NCBI GenBank assembly: GCA_051745265.1
Contig: JBNJDW010000047.1
Span: 1 to 11,159 of the forward strand
Origin: JBNJDW01 sp051745265
GTDB taxonomy: Bacteria; Pseudomonadota; Alphaproteobacteria; Micavibrionales; CSBR16-224
Length of the DNA: 11,159 nucleotides
Direction: 5' to 3'
The notes under the pieces were generated by a model that was not told the DNA's origin, searched no databases, and saw only the letters and a program-made list of their open reading frames with translations. A program made the translations under genes and the position numbers. This document shows positions 6,958 to 11,159 of the stretch, piece after piece. Each line of letters begins with the position of its first letter. Position 1 is the stretch's first letter.

Positions 6958-6967
6958 TTTCTTTGCT

Positions 6968-6995
6968 TTGCAAAGACCCGAAATCTTGCTATAAA
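6968..6995 (+). promoter_or_regulatory. Candidate parA promoter, possibly giving a leaderless transcript
   Basis: TTGCAA (6968-6973) is followed after 16 nt by TATAAA (6990-6995), with TGC just before the -10 hexamer forming an extended -10 element. The expected start of transcription is about 7001-7002, on the parA ATG (7001). No Shine-Dalgarno sequence precedes this ATG, which agrees with leaderless translation. The -35 element overlaps a 10-bp palindrome, CTTTGCAAAG (6966-6975). Confidence 0.5.
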
Positions 6996-7000
6996 ACAGC

Positions 7001-7816
7001 ATGTCCAAAAAACACATCAAAACGCCGCGCATTTTCAGCGTCGCCAATCAAAAAGGCGGCGTGGGTAAAACAACAACCACGGTCAATCTGGCAACCTCGT
7101 TGGCTGCCGTGGGTAAAAAGGTTCTGGTCATTGATCTTGACCCGCAGGGTAACGCGTCAACCGGTTTTGGTATTGAGCGCGCTGATCGCCTGAACGGCTC
7201 TTACGAAGTTCTGTTTGGTGAAGTCGGTCTTGATGAAGCCGTGGTCAAATCCAAAGTGCCCGGGCTGTATGTTGTCGCCTCATCGATACATTTGTCCGGG
7301 GCAGAGATTGAACTGATCAATGCCAAGCATCGCGAGGCACGCCTTAAACAGGCGATTAATGACTCTGATCTTGATTTTGACTATATTCTTTTCGATTGCC
7401 CGCCATCGCTTAACCTATTGACATTAAATGCTTTAACTGCATCGAATGGTGTGATTGTGCCGCTGCAGTGTGAGTTTTATGCGCTGGAAGGCATCAGCCA
7501 TCTGGTCAAAACCATTGATCGGGTCAAGGCCAGCTTTAACCCGGATCTGGAACTGCAGGGTATTGTCCTGACCATGTATGATAAGCGCAATAATCTATCG
7601 CTGCAGGTGGAGCAGGATGTCCGTGACCATTTCGGTGATACGGTCTATACGGCGGTGATCCCCCGCAATGTCCGTATTTCCGAAGCGCCCTCATTCGGCC
7701 TGCCGGCGATTGTCTATGATATGGGCTGCGCCGGCTCGCAGGCTTATATCCAGCTTGCCAAAGAATTGTTAAAACGCGAGCGTAACGCCGCCAAAGATAA
7801 AAGGGAGGCCGCATAA
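7001..7816 (+). CDS. parA: Chromosome partitioning ATPase ParA (Soj)
   Basis: ParA is a Walker-type ATPase that binds DNA nonspecifically as an ATP dimer. ParB-parS complexes stimulate its ATPase, which moves the newly replicated origin. The 271-aa product has the deviant Walker A motif KGGVGKTT (18-25) with the signature lysine. Also present are Walker A' DLDP (45-48) followed by QGNASTGFG, Walker B FDCPPSLNLL (131-140) and the conserved PRNVRISEAPSFGLPAIVYD (221-240). The length fits the chromosomal family, and there is no N-terminal helix-turn-helix of the kind found in some plasmid ParA proteins. The start is the only suitable ATG near the motif and has no ribosome site. The gene is followed without a gap by parB. 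Confidence 0.98.
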   Translation: MSKKHIKTPRIFSVANQKGGVGKTTTTVNLATSLAAVGKKVLVIDLDPQGNASTGFGIERADRLNGSYEVLFGEVGLDEAVVKSKVPGLYVVASSIHLSGAEIELINAKHREARLKQAINDSDLDFDYILFDCPPSLNLLTLNALTASNGVIVPLQCEFYALEGISHLVKTIDRVKASFNPDLELQGIVLTMYDKRNNLSLQVEQDVRDHFGDTVYTAVIPRNVRISEAPSFGLPAIVYDMGCAGSQAYIQLAKELLKRERNAAKDKREAA

Positions 7817-8719
7817 ATGTCGTCATCACCACGTAAACGCGGCCTTGGCCGTGGCTTGGATGCTCTATTTCTCGATTCAGATGCCGAGCGTGATTATGAA
7901 CGTAATGACGATGGCGCCAAAAGCCCGGATCGGCAAAATCGCCTGCCCATTGGCGCTTTAAAACCCGGCCAATACCAGCCGCGCCGCCGGTTTGAGGCCG
8001 AAGCCATCGCCCAGCTTGCTGAATCCATCGGCCAGCACGGTATTATCCAGCCTTTATTGGTCCGCCCCATAGGCGAGGGTGAATATGAAATCATCGCCGG
8101 GGAACGCCGCTGGCGCGCCGCGCAAAAGGCGCAATTGCACGAAGTACCGGTTATCATTGAGAATTTCAGCGATGACGTCGCCCTTGAAATTGCCCTGATT
8201 GAAAACCTGCAGCGCGAAGACCTGACCGCCATTGAAGAGGCCGAAGGCTTCCAGCGTTTGATTGCCGAATTTGACTATACGCAGGATGCCTTGTCGAAAA
8301 AACTGGGCAAAAGCCGCAGCCATGTCACCAATACTTTGCGGCTGTTAAAACTGTCTGACAAAATTCAGAGCTATGTGCAGGAGGGCCGCCTGAGCGCCGG
8401 TCACGCCCGCGCCGTTCTCAGCGCCAAAGAGCCTGAAATTCTGGCCCAAAAGGTCATGAAAGACGGCTTAAGCGTGCGCGAGACTGAAAAACTGGCCCTG
8501 ACCCAGGGCACCGGCCATGGCAATGATGATCAATCCGCCCGGGCCCGCGCCGCGACTCCGGTTAAGGATGTTGATACCGTCGCCCTTGAAAAAGAACTGT
8601 CTGTTCAGCTGGGCATGCGGGCCCGCATTGATCCGGCGGCAAACGGCTCAGGCCGGGTGACAATCGACTATAAATCACTTGATCAACTGGATCTGCTGCT
8701 TGAAAAGCTTGCCGGTTAA
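7817..8719 (+). CDS. parB: Chromosome partitioning protein ParB (Spo0J)
   Basis: ParB is the parS-binding CTPase clamp that spreads around the origin and stimulates ParA. The 300-aa product starts with the ParA-contact motif KRGLGRGLDALF (7-18). A charged linker follows, then the CTP-binding N domain with QYQPRRRF (52-59), GERRWRAA (95-102) and ENLQRED (129-135). The helix-turn-helix parS-reading domain spans about 150-215 (TQDALSKKLGKSRSHVTNTL and on). A dimerisation domain closes the C-terminus (about 250-300). The ATG directly follows the parA TAA, and the ribosome site AAGGGAGG (7801-7808) sits inside the last parA codons, so the two genes are coupled. It converges with holA, with only 14 bp between the stops. 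Confidence 0.98.
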   Translation: MSSSPRKRGLGRGLDALFLDSDAERDYERNDDGAKSPDRQNRLPIGALKPGQYQPRRRFEAEAIAQLAESIGQHGIIQPLLVRPIGEGEYEIIAGERRWRAAQKAQLHEVPVIIENFSDDVALEIALIENLQREDLTAIEEAEGFQRLIAEFDYTQDALSKKLGKSRSHVTNTLRLLKLSDKIQSYVQEGRLSAGHARAVLSAKEPEILAQKVMKDGLSVRETEKLALTQGTGHGNDDQSARARAATPVKDVDTVALEKELSVQLGMRARIDPAANGSGRVTIDYKSLDQLDLLLEKLAG

Positions 8720-8733
8720 GCTCTGATATTTTG

Positions 8734-9762
8734 TTATCGACGGCTTTGTGCCATCCGGGCCAGCGACAAAAATGCCCTGTTGCAGATCAGCTCGGGGTTT
8801 AATTGCCCTGATTTTAACTGTTTTTCCGCCTGATAAAGATGTGACAGGGCATTTTTTACCCGCGGCATCGGCCATTGACGCAGATGGGCCTGAAAACCGG
8901 GTTTTAATTTGAAAAACAAGGGCGGTTCAAGCTTTTTCAACGCCTCATCCATACCTATGGTTTCTAACCGCGCTTGCGTAATATACAGGCGCCGAAAATA
9001 ATTTTGTGCGGATCTGAGGATATAAACCGGGCTGTTGCCCTCACGAAACAGGAAATTCAGGCTTTCTTCCAAGGCCTCCGCACGGCCCGAGGCCATATAC
9101 TGGGTCAAAATATCAAGCGTCTCGGCATTGATCTGCCCCAGACAGGCCTGAATATCCTCAAGGGTAATCTGGGAGTGATCTTCCCCTTTATACAGACAGA
9201 TTTTCTCGGCCTCTTTACGAACCAGCGCCCGGTCGCCTTTTAAAACGCTGGCCGCCGCCTGCAGCGCATCGCGGGAAATCTGATAGCCTTCATCTTTGAA
9301 GAAATCCTGTAAAAAACGGGTTAAATCGCGCTCATCTTCAACATAACAGGGCAGCGCCGCCGCATTTTTCGAGCTTTCACAAAATTTGCGCAAGGCAGAG
9401 CGCGGGCCCAGATCGCCGCCCTGAATCAGGATCAGGTGATCAATCTTATCGGCATCTTCCAGAACCGCTTTTAAATGCGGCACCAGCTTGTCATCCGTAT
9501 TATGAATGCGAATCAACCGCCGCCCGCCCATCATCGACAGGGCAAAAACCTCGTCATTCAGCACGCTGGGGTTTTCAGCAATCTGATCGCCGTTAAGTTC
9601 GGTAACATTGAACGGATCGCCAAGATCTTCGACAACTGTTTTGCCCAGCAGGGCAATGCGCTCGCGGGCCAGCCCCTCATCCGGGCCATAGACCAGAACG
9701 GCCTTTGCCTTGGGGTCCGGGGCTTTTAAAAAGCCGTCAATCTGCCGAAATGTCAGTTTCAT
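8734..9762 (-). CDS. holA: DNA polymerase III subunit delta (clamp loader)
   Basis: The delta subunit opens the beta sliding clamp as part of the clamp-loader complex. The 342-aa product has the family's expected size. It starts MKLTFRQIDGFL, followed by the first strand and loop VLVYGPDEGLARERI, then the N-terminal AAA+-like fold without a functional P-loop, which is normal for delta. The C-terminal collar-like helical part includes SPVYILRSAQNYFRRLY and ends NPELICNRAFLSLARMAQ. The frame is open as far as 9846, but the extra 28 residues read as an antisense copy of lptE coding sequence and do not resemble the family, so the ATG at 9762 is chosen. That start lies 26 bp inside the end of lptE, implying translational coupling in a leuS-lptE-holA operon. 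GGAT lies about 9 nt before the ATG. Confidence 0.95.
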   Translation of the reverse strand: MKLTFRQIDGFLKAPDPKAKAVLVYGPDEGLARERIALLGKTVVEDLGDPFNVTELNGDQIAENPSVLNDEVFALSMMGGRRLIRIHNTDDKLVPHLKAVLEDADKIDHLILIQGGDLGPRSALRKFCESSKNAAALPCYVEDERDLTRFLQDFFKDEGYQISRDALQAAASVLKGDRALVRKEAEKICLYKGEDHSQITLEDIQACLGQINAETLDILTQYMASGRAEALEESLNFLFREGNSPVYILRSAQNYFRRLYITQARLETIGMDEALKKLEPPLFFKLKPGFQAHLRQWPMPRVKNALSHLYQAEKQLKSGQLNPELICNRAFLSLARMAQSRR

Positions 9763-10315
9763 TGATATGATCCGGTCGGTTGAAATAAAGCGCCAGCTGG
9801 CGAACGGTATTGCGGGCCAGTTCATCCAAGGCCCGTTCACGGGCATATTGCTCGGTCACCTGGGTCGTATATTGGCTGCTGAGAATGTTAAAACTGTTTG
9901 TGGCCTCAATATGACGACGCAGGATAATCCGATCGGTTTCTCCAGCTGTATCTGTCAGGGTCATCCGGCCCGAAACCCGCATCTGCCCCCGCGTTGCCGA
10001 GGCATCTTTACGAATACCCAGCCGGGTAATTTCTTCACTCGGCCCGCTGATATCCAATTGATAGCGCGGTGATCCGGGCCGGCCCTTGGTGTAAATGGTA
10101 TCAATCAGACGGTTGCGCAGATATTGACCCTCACGGTTGGCCATATGGCCGATGGCAATCTGTTCAAACGGCAGTTGTTCACCGGCCTTGGCCGCAGTAT
10201 TCCCGCCCCCCGTTGTGTAGAGAGGCTTAAACCCGCAGCCGGCAAGCCCGATGGCCAGCAACCCGGCAAGCCCGGCAAGACGGGCGGTTGAGAGCAATCT
10301 GTTATACGACAACAT
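9737..10315 (-). CDS. lptE: LPS-assembly lipoprotein LptE
   Basis: LptE is the outer-membrane lipoprotein that plugs and supports LptD in delivering lipopolysaccharide to the cell surface. The 192-aa product has a lipoprotein signal peptide: MLSYNRLLSTAR, a hydrophobic stretch LAGLAGLLAIG, and the lipobox L-A-G-C with Cys27 as the lipidated residue, followed by GFKPLY, the usual start of mature LptE. The remaining sequence fits the small alpha/beta domain (for example YLRNRLIDTIY and RDKASATRG-like strands), and residues 120-165 hold the threonine-rich beta strands. The frame is open upstream to 10426, but the ATG at 10315 gives a proper signal peptide and has AGGA 6 nt upstream, so the longer form is rejected. 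It overlaps the leuS stop by 14 bp and holA by 26 bp. Confidence 0.92.
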   Translation of the reverse strand: MLSYNRLLSTARLAGLAGLLAIGLAGCGFKPLYTTGGGNTAAKAGEQLPFEQIAIGHMANREGQYLRNRLIDTIYTKGRPGSPRYQLDISGPSEEITRLGIRKDASATRGQMRVSGRMTLTDTAGETDRIILRRHIEATNSFNILSSQYTTQVTEQYARERALDELARNTVRQLALYFNRPDHINETDISAD

Positions 10316-11159
10316 TGACGATCCTGTTGGGAACCACAATAATCTTACGCACCGGTTTTCCGGCCAGCGCTTTCTGGACATTTTCATTATCAAGCGCAAC
10401 CTCCTGCGTGACCTGTTTATCGGCATTGCGCGGCAGGGTCACCGTGGCGCGGACCTTGCCATTGACCTGTACGGCAATGGTGACGTTTTCTTCAACCAGC
10501 AATGTTTTATCGGCAACCGGCCAGGCGGTGTCGATGGCCATGGTCTCATAGCCCAGCGATGCCCACAGCTCTTCGGCCAGATGCGGCATCATCGGGGCAA
10601 ATAACAGGACCAGACTTTCCAGCGCCTCGCGCAGCACGGCGCCATTGGCATCCTCCAGCGCATCATATTCGGCAATGGCGTTGCTTAATTCACGAATCCG
10701 GGCGACCGCACGGTTGAAATGCAGTTTGTCCAGATCCTCGCTCATCCCCGCAATGGTTTTATGGACCAGACCGCGCAGCGTTTTGGCCGCATCGTCCAGC
10801 GTCTCCGGAACCTCCGTACCGGCTTTTGGCAGTGATGTATTCGGCGCCGTGACCATCCGCCACAACCGGTTGATATATTTCCAGGCGCCTTCAATGCCGC
10901 TTTCGGTCCATTGCAGATCGCGTTCCGGCGGGCTGTCAGACAAAATAAACAGCCGCGCCGCATCGGCGCCATAGGCGGCCATGATATCATTGGGGTCAAT
11001 GGTATTGCGTTTCGATTTGGACATTTTTTCAATGCGGCCGGTTTTAACAGGCGCTTTGGTTTCTTTATGGACAAAGCCGCCATCGGCTACGGCCTCGATC
11101 TCATCGGGATAGAGCCACTGACCTTCGCTGTCCTTATAGGTTTCATGGGTGACCATGCC
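10302..11159 (-). CDS. leuS: Leucyl-tRNA synthetase, C-terminal part (cut by window edge)
   Basis: This is the last 286 codons (285 residues plus stop) of a class I aminoacyl-tRNA synthetase, about one third of a typical 860-aa LeuRS. The visible sequence starts with GMVTHETYKD. The class I catalytic-loop motif KMSKS follows about 44 residues on, then RNTIDPNDIMAAYGADAARL, characteristic of LeuRS. Next is SPPERDLQWTESGIEGAWKY (start of the anticodon-binding helical domain), and the C-terminal domain contains TIAVQVNGKVRATVTLP, which contacts the tRNA. The catalytic HIGH motif and the editing domain lie beyond the window. The frame is open to the right edge, so the true start is outside. lptE starts inside its last codons, making it the upstream gene of the leuS-lptE-holA operon. 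Confidence 0.97.
   Translation of the reverse strand, partial: GMVTHETYKDSEGQWLYPDEIEAVADGGFVHKETKAPVKTGRIEKMSKSKRNTIDPNDIMAAYGADAARLFILSDSPPERDLQWTESGIEGAWKYINRLWRMVTAPNTSLPKAGTEVPETLDDAAKTLRGLVHKTIAGMSEDLDKLHFNRAVARIRELSNAIAEYDALEDANGAVLREALESLVLLFAPMMPHLAEELWASLGYETMAIDTAWPVADKTLLVEENVTIAVQVNGKVRATVTLPRNADKQVTQEVALDNENVQKALAGKPVRKIIVVPNRIVNVVV

Noticed and set aside
8706..8722. AGCTT/AAGCT hairpin between the convergent parB and holA ends as a terminator
   Set aside because: The stem is only 5 bp and there is no clear T-run on either strand, so I do not call it a terminator.
9763..9846. Longer N-terminus for holA
   Set aside because: The added residues lie inside lptE, do not resemble the family, and the standard start MKLTFRQIDGFL is at 9762.
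10250..10280. Short tandem CCCGGCAAG repeats
   Set aside because: They encode the alternating A-G-L residues of the lptE signal peptide and need no other explanation.
10316..10426. Longer N-terminus for lptE
   Set aside because: The added residues lie inside leuS and would bury the lipoprotein signal peptide; the ATG at 10315 has a ribosome site.
1..11159. Replication origin, CRISPR array, mobile element or tRNA gene within the window
   Set aside because: I looked for DnaA-box clusters, direct-repeat arrays, transposase motifs and tRNA-like folds and saw none. The gene order suggests the origin is nearby but outside.

Overview
The window looks like a chromosomal core region of an alphaproteobacterium of moderate G+C. 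The main evidence is gene order. mnmE, mnmG, rsmG, parA, parB on the plus strand, meeting leuS, lptE, holA on the minus strand, is the origin-proximal arrangement known from many Alphaproteobacteria. Two perfect 16-bp parS sites beside parAB support an origin-proximal, chromosomal partition locus. I cannot name the genus. I see no insertion sequence, phage gene, CRISPR array, tRNA or rRNA gene, and no stretch over 300 bp without a gene.

Layout. Bases 1-84 (minus) hold the N-terminus of a dienelactone-hydrolase-like protein with its own candidate promoter. Bases 178-2157 (minus) encode a DUF255/YyaL/SPATA20-type thioredoxin-domain protein. Divergent from it, a small thioredoxin-like [2Fe-2S] ferredoxin (2241-2606) is followed 3 bp later by mnmE (2610-3953). 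A 127-aa protein of unknown function (3960-4343, minus) lies antisense between mnmE and mnmG. It shares a 124-bp divergent promoter region, containing a perfect inverted repeat, with mnmG (4468-6345). Then come rsmG (6342-6953), parA (7001-7816) and parB (7817-8719). On the minus strand, entering from the right edge, leuS (partial), lptE and holA overlap one another and converge on parB.

How the genes work together. MnmE and MnmG form the complex that modifies wobble uridine 34 of certain tRNAs. RsmG methylates 16S rRNA, and LeuRS charges tRNA-Leu, so the region is rich in translation functions. ParA and ParB with parS segregate the chromosome origin. HolA is the clamp-loader delta subunit, and LptE is the lipoprotein partner of the LPS translocon. 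The two parS copies lie at the two ends of rsmG: one inside its N-terminal codons, the other containing its stop codon.

The window is mostly conserved housekeeping sequence, and I see no convincing new multi-gene system. The parts most worth a second look are the antisense unknown gene with its palindromic intergenic region, the parS sites embedded in rsmG in two reading frames, a possible leaderless parA transcript, and the tight ferredoxin-mnmE coupling.
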